From the NCBI RefSeq assembly GCF_036884655.1, contig NC_088359.1:15171501-15235500 (forward strand): a stretch of DNA of 64,000 nucleotides. Reading direction: 5' to 3'. A model generated the notes under the pieces. The model saw only the letters and a program-made list of their open reading frames with translations, searched no databases and had not been told where the DNA came from. Shown one piece after another: positions 22,849 to 34,305 of this stretch; positions within the stretch are counted from its first letter, which is position 1, and every line of letters begins with the position of its first letter. The DNA comes from Musa acuminata AAA Group. Its lineage: Eukaryota; Streptophyta; Magnoliopsida; Zingiberales; Musaceae. Both the position numbers and the translations under genes were made by a program.

Positions 22849-25230
22849 ATGGCATCTAAGGAGGCAATCAATGCTAAATTCGAAGCCTTGGAGGCGCGAA
22901 TGGAGGATAAGATTCGGACGCTCTTTACCGAACTCAGATTGGGCCGACCACTAAGCCCGAAGAAATCATATCAAGGAGAGAGCTTTGCCCAATCACACCA
23001 AGCCCGAAGAGATGACTTCCAAGAGAGGGGAAGCTCTATGACCAACCCCAACTATCCATGCATGAGAGTGGACTTCCCTAGATGGGAAGAAGGAGACCCG
23101 ATTGGTTGGATTTCGCACGCGGAGCGATATTTTCGGTACCACAAAACCGCGAATGTATCTATGGTGAAAATTGCAGCTATACATCTTGAAGGGGATGCTA
23201 TTCAGTGGTTTGACTGGTTTGAACATACTTATGGAGTCCTTTCATGGCGACAATTCAAAGAAGAACTGCTGATTCGCTTTAGACCAATCGATTACGAGAA
23301 TATTGACGAACAACTAGCAAAGATCCGACAAACCTCCACCATTCAGGAGTACCAAACCAGGTTTGAAAGGTTATCTAATCAAAATCATGAATGGTCTCAA
23401 AAACAGCTATTGAGGACCTTCATTGAGGGCTTGAAGCCGGAGATCCGAGGAGAAGTTAAAGCGCGACAACCGTACACGCTTATGGCAGCCATCTCTTTCG
23501 CACGACATCAAGAGGAGCAATTGAACCATGAAGCTCGGAGGACTAGGGTCTCTCCTCAACCAGTAATATTGAAGCCCTTAGCCCCCCCTACTGTCGACCA
23601 AGTCCCTACACCAAATAGGTTAACAAGAGAAGAGCTTCGGGAGCGATATGCGAAGGGGTTATGTTGGCATTGTGACGAGCCGTGGAGCCGTGAGCATCGC
23701 TGTCGTAAAAGGGGACTTCTTATGATTGAACCGATAGAAGAAGAGGTCATTGAACATCCAAAAGAGAGCCTTGAACATGAAGAAGAAGATGCAGAAGAAG
23801 AGCCACAACCGACCGAAGTTACGGTACATACACTAGCTGACTACTCAAACCCGCAAACGATGAAAATTGGAGGCCTTCTCAAACAACAACCAATCACTGT
23901 TCTCATCGACACCGGCAGTACTACTAACTTCCTAAATAGTAAGCTTGCTGTTCGGATATCATTACCTATCGAGAATCGCTGCAGGTTTGATGTTAAGGTC
24001 ATTGACGGACGGATTTTGAATTGTGATCATAGGCGCTTGCAGGAGAAACTATTGCTGCAGGACCAAGAGATAATTGCAGATTTCTTCCTTCTCCCTCTTA
24101 ACAATCATGAGGCCATACTCAGAATTAAATGGTTGACGACATTAGATGATATTTCTTGGAATTTTATGAAACTAATTATGAAATTTTACAGTAAGGAGAA
24201 ACAGGTGACATTGCACGGGAAACGTGGGGGCGACATAACAACGATTTGCACACAACAAATGGAGAATGTTTTGCATAAAGCATGCAGCGGCTTTTTGGTA
24301 CAACTTGAGCAGCAAACTAAGGGAGAGCCAACAGAATTTGAAGATCCAAATCTACTTCCTTTGCTTGCTGAATTTTCAAATATATTTGACGAACCGCGCA
24401 ACCTACCTCTTACCTGTCGGCATGATCATTGTATAATGATTCTTCCAGGCAAATCTTCAGAAAATGCTCAGCCATATCAGTATCCACATCTCCAGAAGGA
24501 TGAAATAGAAAGGATTATAAAAGAGATGCTCGAAATAGGAGTTATTCGGCCAAGTTGCAACCTCTACTCTTCGCCGGTGCTACTTGTACGTAAGAAGGAC
24601 GGAACAAGGCGAATATGTGTTGATTACCGAGCTCTCAATGGCATAATCATCAAGGACAAATACTTTATTCCAATAGTAGATGAATTGCTAGATGAAAGGG
24701 AGCATAAATCTTTACAAAGCTGGACCTTTGATCCGGGTATCATCAAATACGAGCATGCGAAGAAGACATACGGAAAACCACCTTTTGAACACACAACAAC
24801 CACGAATTTTTGCTTTCTGCAACAAAAGATGGAATATCTTGGGCATATCATATCAGAGGAAGGTGTGGCAGTGGACCCCTTCAAAATTGGAGCAATGCAA
24901 AACTGGCCGACCTCGAGAAACATAAAATTGCTACATGGCTTTCTGGGTTTAATAGGCTACTACCGCAAGTTCGTGAAAAACTATGGAAAGATCAGTGCAC
25001 CACTTACTACCTTACTAGAAAAAGAAGTCTTCCAATGGTTGGACAGAGCCTCCGCTACCTTTGACAAACTTAAGGCAGCCATGACGACGACGCCGGTGCT
25101 AACACTACCAGATTTCAACCGACCCTTCATTATTGAGGCCGACACATCTGGAGTCAGAATTGGAGTCATTCTCATGCAAGATGGTCGACCACTCGCATAC
25201 ACTAGTAAGGCATTATCTCCCTCCTATTAA
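22849..25230 (+). pseudogene. gag-pol: Gypsy B gag-PR-defective RT-partial RNase H
   Basis: The longest open gypsy frame in the window. I place the start at ATG 22849 (MASKEAI): an in-frame ATG at 22789 exists, but in A and C that stretch carries a TGA. In order it has the gag domain (PRWEEGDPIGWISHAERYF, about 23080-23390), a [14 protein letters not shown] knuckle (about 23663-23704), protease DTGS (23908-23919), and the RT entry block with [19 protein letters not shown]. The frame then shifts: between about 24690 and 24810 the RT block containing SGYHQI is readable only in another frame and has stops. The palm with the catalytic DD is deleted; sequence jumps to the [12 protein letters not shown] thumb region. 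RNase H begins (IIEADTSG), and a TAA at 25228 ends the frame where A has Gln. No active RT can be made. Confidence 0.92.
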
Positions 25231-25941
25231 AATAAGTCAACATATGATAAGGAGATGCTCGCCATTGTGCGCGCAGCAACGAGGTGGAGATTGTACTTGA
25301 TCAGGCGATACTTTCAAATCAAGACCGACCATAAAAGCCGAAAATATCTCTTGGAGCAGAAGATATCATCCCCCAAGCAGCAAAAATGGCTACCTGAGCA
25401 AGCTGAATTTTCGGTCGTTTTACTTCCAACCAGCGACTTTCTTAAGGATATTAAGATGGAATGGCAGGAAGATTCAGAGACTAGTAAGATTATAAAAAAA
25501 TTGGAGGAAGCACCAAGCCCCATGGCTCATTACAATTGGGACTCAAAAGAATTACACTATAAGGGACGTATTGTGCTTACGATAAATTCTACTTGCATCT
25601 TCACGAGCAGATTTTGGACAAAGTTATTCCATATGCAGGGTACTAAATTGAAAAGGAGTATGGCATATCACCCAAAAATCGATGGCCAGACGGAAGTTTT
25701 AAATAGGTGCTTGAAGACAGCCCAAAGCCACCCACCAAATATGACTACCCAAAGAGAACTCCAGACCCTGCCAAGTGCCATTGTTGATCGACGGATCATG
25801 ACTCGACGACGACGACCCACTAATGAAGTGCTAATACAGTGGGCGAACCTACCAATAGAAGATGCCACTTGGGAGAACTATGATGACTTGAAGATCAAAT
25901 TCCCAGAATTCACGAATCATCAGCCTCGAGGACAAGGCTGA
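25231..25941 (+). pseudogene. Gypsy B RNase H / integrase remnant
   Basis: This continues the same polyprotein after the TAA. RNase H residues [17 protein letters not shown] and KTDHKS are present, but the end of the domain (the LADALS segment kept in A) is deleted between [10 protein letters not shown] and LPEQ. The integrase keeps an N-terminal scrap (YKGRIVL), then jumps from NSTCI to [15 protein letters not shown]. This loses the zinc finger and the first catalytic Asp. A second jump leads to a chromodomain-like tail ([19 protein letters not shown]). Confidence 0.88.
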
Positions 25942-25944
25942 TTT

Positions 25945-25956
25945 GAAGAGGGCGGG
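25945..25956 (+). promoter_or_regulatory. Polypurine tract of gypsy B
   Basis: GAAGAGGGCGGG lies two bases before the 3' LTR. It is the same in A (28075-28086) and C (33396-33407) and would prime plus-strand DNA synthesis. Confidence 0.88.
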
Positions 25957-25958
25957 TC

Positions 25959-26396
25959 TGTTAGGACTCTAGCTTGGAGAGTCCTAATTGAGAGGAACAT
26001 TCATGTAAAACTGTTAGGACTCTAGCTAGGAGAGTCCTAATTGAGAGGGACATTCTGTTAGGACTCTAGCTAGGAGAGTCCTAATTGAGAGGGGAATTCA
26101 TGTAGGAGGTTTTTTCTTATAGAAGAATTAGGAGTTGTAAGGGAATAGGAGTCTTGAGTAGGAGTCCTATTAGGAGTTGGTTAGAAGTAAGAGTCTTAAG
26201 TAGGAGTCCTATTAGGAGTTAGGGTTTAGAAGCCCTATAAATAGCCATGTATTCCTCCTCTTTTCTCAAGCAATAGATGAATCTTTTCTGCAGCCTTTGA
26301 GCAGCAACTTGGAGGGAGGAACCCCTATAGAGTTCCAAGGAGGCCGATCCCCTAAAGAGATCAACCCCAAGTTTAGAATCTGCAAGGGTTCTAACA
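25959..26396 (+). repeat. 3' LTR of gypsy B
   Basis: 438 bp with TG...CA ends, matching 21081-21518 apart from four substitutions. The CAAAT target repeat follows at once. Confidence 0.96.
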
Positions 26397-28088
26397 CAAA
26401 TCTACTTCCTTTGCTTGCTGAATTTTAGATATATTTGACGAACCGCGCAACCTACCTCTTACCCGCCGGCATGATTATTATATAACGATTCTTCCAGGCA
26501 AACCTCCAGCAAATGCTCAGCCATATCAGTATCCACATCTCTAGAAGGATGAAATAGAATGGATTGTAAAAGAGATGCTCGAAACAGGAGTTATTCGGCC
26601 ATGTTGCAGCCCCTACTCTTCACCGGTGCTCCCCATACGAAAGGACAGAACATGGCGATTATGTCTTGACTACCGAGCTTTCAATGGCATAACCATCAAG
26701 GATAAATACCCTATTCTAGTAGTAGATGAATTGCTTGATGAAAGGGAGCACAAATCTTCACAAAGCTGGATCTTCGATCCGGGTATCATCAAATACAAGT
26801 ATGCGAAGAAGACATACCGAAAACCACCTTTTGAACACACAACAACCACTATGAATTTTTGCTTTCTTCAAAAGAAGGTGGAATATCTTGGGCATATCAT
26901 ATCAGAGGAAGGTGTGGCAGAAGACGCCTTCAAAATTGAAGCAATGCAAAACTGGCCTACCCCGAGGAACATAAAATTGCTACATGACTTTCTAGGTTTA
27001 ACAGGCTACTACTGCAAGTTCGTGAAAAACTATAGAGAGATCAATGCACCACTTACTTCCTTACTGAAAAAAGATGTCTTCCAATGGTCGAACAGAGCCT
27101 CCGCTGCCTTCGACAAACTTAAGGCAGCCATGACGACGACACCGGTGCTAACACTACAAGATTTCAACCGACCCTTCATTATCGAGGTCGATGCATCTGG
27201 AGTCGAAATTGGAGCCATTCTCATGCAAGATGGTCGACCACTCGCATACACTAGTAAGGAATTATCTCCCTCCCATCAAAATAAGTCAACGTATGATAAG
27301 GAGATGCTCGCCATTGTGCGCGCAGCAACGAGGTGGAGACCCTACTTAATTGGTAGACGATTTCAAATTAAAACCGACCATAAAAGCCTCAAGTACTTTT
27401 TGGAGCGAAAGATATCATCCCCGGAGCAGCAAAAATGGGTAACAAAACTTCTTGGATTTGATTTTGAAATAACTTACAAAAAGGGGAAAGAGAATGTTCT
27501 TGCAGATGCGCTTTCGCAGCTACCCGAGCAAGTTGAAGTTTCGGCCGTTTCACTTCCGACCAGCGACTTCCTTGAGGATATTAAGATGGAATGGTAGGAA
27601 GATTCAGATACTAGTAAGATTATAAAAAAATTGGAGGAAGCACCAAGCCCCATGGCTCATTACAATCGGGACTCAAAAGAATTATGCTATAAGGGACGCA
27701 TTGTGCTTGTGACAAATTCTACTTGCATCTTCAAGAGCAGATTTTGGACAAAGTTATTCCATATGCAGGGTACTAAATTGAAAAGGAGTACGACATATCA
27801 CCCACAAACCAACAGCCAGACGGAAGTTTTAAATAGGTGCTTGGAGACAGCCCAAAGCCACCCACCAAATATGACTACCCAAAGAGAACTCCAGACCCAG
27901 CCAAGTGCCATTATTGATCAACGGATCGTGACTCGACAACGACGACCCACTAATGAAGTGCTAATAAAGTGGGCGAATCTACCAATAGAAGATGCCACTT
28001 GGGAGAACTATGACGACTTGAAGATCAAATTCCCATAATTCACGAATCATCAGCCTCAAGGACAAGGCTGATTTGAAGAGGGCGGGTC
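26397..28088 (+). pseudogene. pol: Gypsy A pol remnant (continues 21080)
   Basis: This is element A's sequence on the far side of B. The first 180 bp contain a frameshift (GAATTTTAGATATAT against GAATTTTCAAATATAT in B) and a TAG in the HLQKDE block. An open frame at 26575-27597 has the RT entry region, the same RT frameshift and palm deletion as B, the EYLGHII segment, and a near-complete RNase H with [27 protein letters not shown] and NVLADALS. A TAG at 27595-27597 replaces the Gln of EWQED. The integrase remnant (27598-28038) has the same central deletion as B and a chromodomain-like end, stopped by TAA at 28036. In A the alternative RT frame reads [11 protein letters not shown], less decayed than in B. 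Confidence 0.9.
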
Positions 28089-28526
28089 TGTTAGGACTCT
28101 AGCTTGGAGAGTCCTAATTGAGAGGGACATACATGTAAAACTGTTAGGACTCTAGCTAGGAGAGTCCTAATTGAGAGGGACATTCTGTTAGGACTCTAGC
28201 TAGGAGAGTCCTAATTGAGAGGGGCATTCAAGTAGGAGGTGTTTTCTTAGAAAAGAATTAGGAGTTGTAAGGGAATAGGAGTCTTGACTATGAGTCCTAC
28301 TAGGAGTTGGTTAGAAGTAAGAGTCTTAAGTAGGAGTCCTATTAGGAGCTAGGATTTAGAAGCCCTATAAATAGCCATGTATTCCTTCTCTTTTCATAAG
28401 CAATAGATGAATCTTTTCTGCAGCCTTTGAGCAGCAACTTGGAGGGAGGAACCCCTATAGAGTTCCAAGGAGGCCGATCCCCTAAAGAGATCAACCCCAA
28501 GTTTAGAATCTGCAAGGGTTCTAACA
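28089..28526 (+). repeat. 3' LTR of gypsy A
   Basis: 438 bp, paired with 17800-18237 by shared private variants and by the GTGAA repeat that follows. Confidence 0.95.
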
Positions 28527-28618
28527 GTGAACCCTCCATGTGTGGCCTCTGCCAATACATCGCAGAGTCTCTTTCACCTTCGATTTTGTTCGCTCCTTTG
28601 GCAATCGACCTTCATCCA
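28527..28618 (-). other. Interior of element G between A and C
   Basis: A 92-bp island of G sequence: GTGAA belongs to A's target duplication and the last five bases ATCCA to C's. No gene. Confidence 0.8.
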
Positions 28619-29107
28619 TGTTAGGACTCTAGCTAGGAGAGTCCTAATTGAGAGGGACATTCATGTAAAACCTACCTAAGCCGACCCCTATTAAGGAGGT
28701 GAAGTGGCCGGCTAGGGTTAGGAGGTTATTTCTTAGAGAAGAATAAGGTGTTGTAAAGGAATATGAGTCTTAAGTAGGAGTCCTATTAGGAGTTGGTTAG
28801 AAGTAGGAGTCTTGAGTAGGAGTCCTATTAGGAGTTGGTTAGAAGTAAGAGTGTTAAGTAAGAGTCCTATTAGGAGTTAGGGTTCAGAAGCCCTATAAAT
28901 AGTCATGTATTCCACCTCTTTTCATAAGCAATAGATGAATCTTTTCTGCAGCCTTTGAGCAGCAACTTGGAGGGAGGAACCCCTATAGAGTTCCAAGGAG
29001 GTCGATCCCCTAAAGAGATCAACCCCAAGGAACCCCATTAGAGTTCCAAGGAGGCCGATCCCCTAAAGAGATCAACCCCAAGTTTAGAATCTGTAAGGGT
29101 TCTAACA
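28619..29107 (+). repeat. 5' LTR of gypsy C with 53-bp tandem duplication
   Basis: 489 bp against 436 bp for its partner. The difference is a 53-bp direct duplication (28976-29028 and 29029-29081) near the 3' end of the LTR that the 3' LTR lacks. Confidence 0.93.
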
Positions 29108-29109
29108 CC

Positions 29110-29121
29110 TGGTATCAGAGC
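29110..29121 (+). promoter_or_regulatory. PBS of gypsy C
   Basis: TGGTATCAGAGC, the exact iMet type, two bases after the LTR and 22 bp before the 5S fragment. Confidence 0.92.
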
Positions 29122-29143
29122 AGCGTTCTTGGCAGCGTTCCAA

Positions 29144-29232
29144 GGGTGCGATAATGCCTGCACTAAATCACCGGATCCCATCTGAACTCCGAAGTTAAGC
29201 GTGCTTGGGCCAGAGTACAACTAGGATGGGTG
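29144..29232 (+). pseudogene. 5S rRNA fragment captured in gypsy leader
   Basis: About 89 bp match the 5' three quarters of plant 5S rRNA: GGGTGCGAT start, CACCGGATCCCATCTGAAC, CCGAAGTTAAGCGTGCTTGG and CTAGGATGGGTG. The Pol III A-box region (AAGTTAAGCGTGC) is intact, the intermediate element is altered (GGGCCAGAGTACAAC), and the C-box is cut after AGGATGGGTG. About 30 bases of the 5S 3' end are missing. It replaces roughly 40 bases of leader that the sister elements keep (starting GCGTCTCGCTGCCC). It cannot yield a full 5S rRNA. Confidence 0.93.
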
Positions 29233-30515
29233 GTGGCCCTCCACAACCTCCCAAAGCAATTCCCACAATTGCTTAAAAGATCGTCGCCGAATTCCACCAT
29301 CATCTCCACCACCGTAGATCATCCTTTGATCTCCTTGTGAATTGCAACAGGTTCTGGTTTCCTACCTTACTACTGCTGCAATTTAGTTATCATTATTCGA
29401 AAATCCAAAAAAAAAAACTGTTCCTATATTGATGTATAAACCTTTCGTCACAAAGTTTTCATCTCTACGACGAAAGATACATTGCAGAATTCTAGCCGCA
29501 TAGCACCATCTGTTTGATCTTGCTACTGTGCTTTTTCTATCCAAATTTCTATGAAATTTTTATGACATCTTTGACACTTCCTAACAGAAGATTTCCCTTT
29601 AGTTTTTTCAAAAAATTCTCAATATAAAACATTGATCTTTTACGTCTAATCTGCTATACTTGAAAATCTGCATTGTAAAATTTTAGTCGCATAGCACTGT
29701 TTGTTTGATCTTGATGCTATATTGTTTCTATCCAAATCCCTACAAAATTTTTATGATAGCTTTGACACATCTTAACAGTGGATTTTCCTTTGGTTTCATC
29801 AAAAAATTCTTCATATAAACCACTGATCTTTTACGTCAAATCTGCTATAATTAAAAATCTGTGCTGCAGAAAATTTCAGCGGCATATTGTTGCCTTAACC
29901 CATCTATTTGTAATCTTTTTTGAATAAAATTTCTTATACACTTCATAGATCATCTTGGCTTCCATGTAAGATGGATATATTAAGGAATTCATCTCTAAAA
30001 ATAATTTTGTGTTACTGCAAATTTTCATCGTAACTCGCTGAAATTTTTCGACGACAATTCTGCTATCGCAACTTGCACCAATTTTCTTGCTGTTATACTG
30101 CTGAAATTCTCTTGATTAAATTAGACATCCTTGCTGTCATATAATCTATAATTTTGCTATCAATTCCCTCCTCAATTCTCTTAAGTTTTTGGTAAAAATT
30201 AAATTGAGAAACCATTGTTTCTTCGACGACAATTCTACTCTTACAAGACAGCACATAATTGCTGCAACTTCCACTGATTTCTCTCAAACCTTTGCTGCCA
30301 TCTACCACAGATCCAAAACTTTCATCCACAGCCCTAAAACTCTACCAAACCACACCCTCAAACTGCACCCAAAACAGCCACAAAACAAGCCTAAATCGTA
30401 GCCTACATCCACCGATCCACCAACCCTTTCGACCAGCACTTCTCTCAACCTATACATGCCTTTAACCTGACAACAAAAGAGAGATCTTAACATCATAGAT
30501 TTGGAGGCATATACT
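29233..30515 (+). other. Untranslated leader of gypsy C
   Basis: The family leader resumes with CCTCCACAACCTCCC and includes the tandem duplication at about 29478-29860. No gene. Confidence 0.75.
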
Positions 30516-31718
30516 ATGGCATCTAAGGAGGTAATCAATGCTAAATTCGAAGCCTTGGAGGCACGAATGGAGGATAAGATTTGGACGCTCTTTACCGAAC
30601 TCAGATTGGGCCGACTACTAAGCCCGAAAAAATCATATCATGGAGAGAGCTTTGCCCAATCGTACCAGGCCCGAAGAGATGAGTTCCAAGGGAGGGGAGG
30701 CTCTATGATCGATCCCAACTGTCCATGCATAAGGGTGAACTTCCCTAGATGGGAAGAAGGAGACCCGATTGGTTGGATCTCGCGCGCGGAGCGATATTTT
30801 CGATACCATAAAATCGCGGATGCATCTATGGTGAAAATTGCAGCTATATATCTTGAAGGGGATGCTCTATAGTGGTTTGACTGGTTTGAACATACTTATG
30901 GAGTCCTTTCATGGCGACAATTCAAAGAAGGACTGCTGATCCTCTTCAGACCAACCGATTACGAGAATATTGACGGACAACTAGCAAAGATCCGACAAAC
31001 CTCTACCATTCAGGAGTACCAAACCAGGTTTAAAGGGTTATCTAATCAAACTCATCATTGGTCTCAAAAACAGCTATTGAGAACCTTCATTGAGGGCTTG
31101 AAGCCGGAGATCCGAGGAGAAGTTAAAGCGCGACAACCGTATACGCTTATGGCAGCCATCTCTTTCGCACGACATCAAGAGGAGCAATTGAACCATGAAG
31201 CTCGGAGGACTAGGGTTGCTCCTCAACCAGTAATATTGAAGCCCTCAGCCCCCCCTACTATCAACCAAGTCCCTACACCAAAGAGGTTAACAAGAGAGGA
31301 GCTTCGGGAGCGATATGCGAAGGGGTTATGTTGGCATTGTGACGAGCCGTGGAGCCGTGAGCATCGCTGTAGTAAAGGAGGACTTCTTATGATTGAACCA
31401 ATAGAAGAAGAGATCATGGAACATCCAGAAGAGAGCCTTGATCATGAAGAAGAAGATGCATAAGAAGAGCCACAACCGACTGAAGTTACGGTACATGCAC
31501 TAGCCGGCTACTCAAACCCGCAAATGATGAAAGTTGGAGGCCTTCTCAAACAACAACCGATCACTGTTCTTATCGACACGGGAAGTTCTAATAACTTTCT
31601 AAACAGTAAGGTTACTATCCAGATGGCCTTACCTATTGAGAATTGCAGCAGGTTTGACATTAAGATCGTCGATGGATGGATTTTGAAGTATGATCGTAGG
31701 CGCCCTCAAGTGAAATAG
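30516..31718 (+). pseudogene. gag: Gypsy C gag-protease, broken
   Basis: The start is MASKEVI (30516). A TAG at 30870-30872 breaks gag at the AIQW site. The frame recovers at about 31077 (LRTFIEGLKPEIRGEVKAR) and includes the [14 protein letters not shown] knuckle. A TAA at 31461 replaces Glu in the acidic linker. The protease segment (31524-31718) keeps DTGS (VLIDTGSSNNFLNSK) and ends at a TAG. Confidence 0.9.
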
Positions 31719-33385
31719 TTGATGATCATGAGGCCTTACCAAGAGATAATTGCATATTTCTTCCTTCTCCCTCTTGATGATCATAAGGCCATGCTCATAA
31801 TTAAATGGTTGACGACATTAGGCAAACCTCCAGCAAATACTCGGCCATATCAATATCTATATCTCCAGAAGGATGAAATAGAAAAGATTAAAAAAGAAAT
31901 GCTCGAAACAGGAGTTATTCGGCCAAGTTGCAACCTCTATTCTTCACCGGTGCTACTTGTACGCAAGAAGGACGGAACATGGCGAATATGCGTTGATTAC
32001 CGAGCTCTCAATGGCATAACCATCAAGGACAAATACCTTATTCCAATAGCAGATGAATTGCTAGATGAAAGGGAGCACAAATCTTTACAAAGCTGCACCT
32101 TTGATCCGGGTATTATCAAATATGAGTGTGCGAAGAAGACATACCAAAAACCACCTTTTGAACACACAACAACCACTATGAATTTTTGCTTTCTTCAACA
32201 GAAGGTGGAATATCTGGGGCATATCATATCAGAGGAAGGTGTGACAGTGGACCCCTTCAAAATTGAAGCAATGCAAAACTGGCCTACCCCAAGGAACATA
32301 AAACTGCTACGTGGCTTTTTGAGTTTCACAGGCTACTACTGCAAGTTCGTGAAAAACTATGGAGAGATCAGTGCACCACTTACTTCGTTACTGAAAAAAG
32401 ATATCTTCCAATGGTCGGACAGAGCCTCCGTTGCCTTCGACAAACTTAAGGCAGCCATGACGACGACGCTGGTGCTAACACTACCATATTTCAACCGACC
32501 TTTCATTATTGAGGCTGACGCATCTAGAGTCGGAATTGGAGTCATTCTCATGCAAGATGGTCGACCACTCACATACACTAACAAGGCATTATCTCCCTCC
32601 CATCAAAATAAGTCAACATATGATAAGGAGATGCTCGCCATTGTGCGCGCAGCAACGAGGTGGAGACCCTACTTGATTGGCCGACGATTTCAAATTAAAA
32701 CCAACCATAAAAGCCTCAAGTACTTTTTGGAGCGAAAGATATCATCCCCTGAGCAGCAAAAATGGGTAACAAAACTTCTTGGATTTGATTATGATATAAC
32801 TTACAAAAAGGGGAAAGAGAATGTTCTTGCAGATGCGCTTTCGCAACTACCCGAGCAAGTTGAAGTTTCGATCGTTTCACTTCTGACCAGCGACTTTCTT
32901 AAGGATATTAAGATGGAATGGCAGGAAGATTCATAGACTAGTAAGATTATAAAAAAAAATTGAAGGAAGCACCAAGCCCCATGGCTCATTACAATTGGGA
33001 CTCAAAAGAATTACACTATAAGGGACGCATTTTGCTTATAATAAATTCTACTTGCATCTTCACGAGCAGATTTTGGACAAAGTTATTCCATATGCAGGGT
33101 ACTAAATTGAAAAGGAGTATGGCATATCACCCATAAACCGACGGCCAGACGAAAGTTGTAAATAGGTGCTTGGAGACAGCCCAAAGCTACCCACCAAATA
33201 TGACTACCCAAGGAGAACTTCAGACTCAGCCAAGTGCCATTATTGATCGACGGATCGTGACTCGACGATGACGATCCACTACTAAATTGCTAATACAGTG
33301 GGAAAACCTACTAAAAGAAGATGCTACTTGGAAGAACTATGATGATTTGAAAATCAAAATTCATGAATCGTCAGCCTCGAGGACA
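31719..33385 (+). pseudogene. pol: Gypsy C pol remnant
   Basis: The sequence between the end of the protease domain (KWLTTLG) and the RT entry (ANTRPYQY) is deleted; B and D keep several hundred bases there. The RT entry block, then the family-wide RT frameshift and palm deletion, [12 protein letters not shown], and RNase H ([24 protein letters not shown]) follow in one frame to a TAG at 32934. The integrase remnant to about 33385 has the family-wide core deletion plus further stops (for example in ACCCATAAACC). Confidence 0.87.
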
Positions 33386-33409
33386 AGGCTGATTTGAAGA
33401 GGGCGGGTT

Positions 33410-33845
33410 TGTTAGGACTCTAGCTAGGAGAGTCCTAATTGAGAGGGACATTCATGTAAAACCTACCTAAGCCGACCCCTATTAAGGAGGTGAAGTGGCC
33501 GGCTAGGGTTAGGAGGTTATTTCTTAGAGAAGAATAAGGAGTTGTAAAGGAATAGGAGTCTTGAGTAGGAGTCCTATTAGGAGTTGGTTAGAAGTATGAG
33601 TCTTGAGTAGGAGTCCTACTAGGAGTTGGTTAGAAGTAGGAGTCTTAAGTAAGAGTCATATTACGAGTTAGGGTTTAGAAGCCCTATAAATAGTCATGTA
33701 TTCTACCTCTTTTCATAAGCAATAGATGAATCTTTTCTGCAGCCTTTGAGCAGCAACTTGGAGGGAGGAACCCCTATAGAGTTCCAAGGAGTCCGATCCC
33801 CTAAAGAGATCAACCCCAAGTTTAGAATCTGCAAGTGTTCTAACA
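33410..33845 (+). repeat. 3' LTR of gypsy C
   Basis: 436 bp with TG...CA ends. It shares the CCGACCCC subtype segment with the 5' LTR and is followed by the ATCCA target repeat. Confidence 0.94.
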
Positions 33846-34111
33846 ATCCACCCACTCTTGGGTCACACCTAGATAAAGCACCGATCTAGGACAGTCCGTC
33901 GCCTAGTAGCTCCCGAAGTCCATCAACTTCACTGTAATTTGTGCACCATTGTCTGGATCCTAGGCCTCTGCCCCTACCAGCACAATCTCCGCTGCGCACC
34001 GCTTCCTTCACGGCAACTTGAATGGCAACACTGTGGCATATTCTTCAAGAGTACCCGCCTTTGCGTCCTCTTGCCCCGTGCTAAGGCCTTCTGAACCCAA
34101 CTTCACCTCCG
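33846..34111 (-). other. Interior of element G between C and LINE-2
   Basis: Non-coding G sequence with no domain. It becomes continuous with 28618 and 38160 once C and the LINE are removed. Confidence 0.75.
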
Positions 34112-34305
34112 CAAATTGAGTCACCTTTTTTTTTGGTAAATAAAAGTAAATTGATTATGTGTAAAGATTCTACAAATAGCTTTATCTATACAAGTCATAG
34201 ACAGAGCCAATTAACTTATAGAGTGCGAATGCGATAGTTATGACTACACATGCTGTAGACTATAACTACCTGTGGGTACATTATTTGACATCATTCCCAA
34301 GATCT

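Larger units (their letters stand above)
21081..26396 (+). mobile_element. Gypsy element B inserted in element A
   Basis: A complete 5.3 kb insertion with 438-bp LTRs (21081-21518 and 25959-26396) and a CAAAT duplication at 21076-21080 and 26397-26401. By eye its LTRs differ at 4 positions, fewer than A's 10, which agrees with B being the later arrival. It carries gag-PR, a defective RT, part of RNase H and an integrase remnant. Confidence 0.96.
17800..28526 (+). mobile_element. Gypsy element A (outer member of nested pair)
   Basis: The element has 438-bp LTRs at 17800-18237 and 28089-28526, a PBS at 18240, a purine tract GAAGAGGGCGGG at 28075-28086, and a GTGAA duplication at 17795-17799 and 28527-28531. 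Its interior is cut at 21080/26397 by element B. By eye the two LTRs differ at 10 positions. They share private variants such as GACTATGAGTCCTACTAGG, which confirms the pairing. Confidence 0.95.
28619..33845 (+). mobile_element. Gypsy element C, with captured 5S rRNA fragment
   Basis: The LTRs are 28619-29107 and 33410-33845, with an ATCCA duplication at 28614-28618 and 33846-33850. It belongs to the A/B family, but its LTR is a different subtype: only one TTAGGACTCT hairpin, followed by a CCGACCCC...GTGGCCGGC segment. Its interior has a 5S rRNA fragment just after the PBS and several stops in gag-pol. Confidence 0.95.

Noticed and set aside
29144..29232. Real 5S rRNA gene or a Cassandra LTR
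   Set aside because: The last quarter of 5S is missing with no terminator T-run, and the fragment is downstream of a PBS and not inside an LTR.
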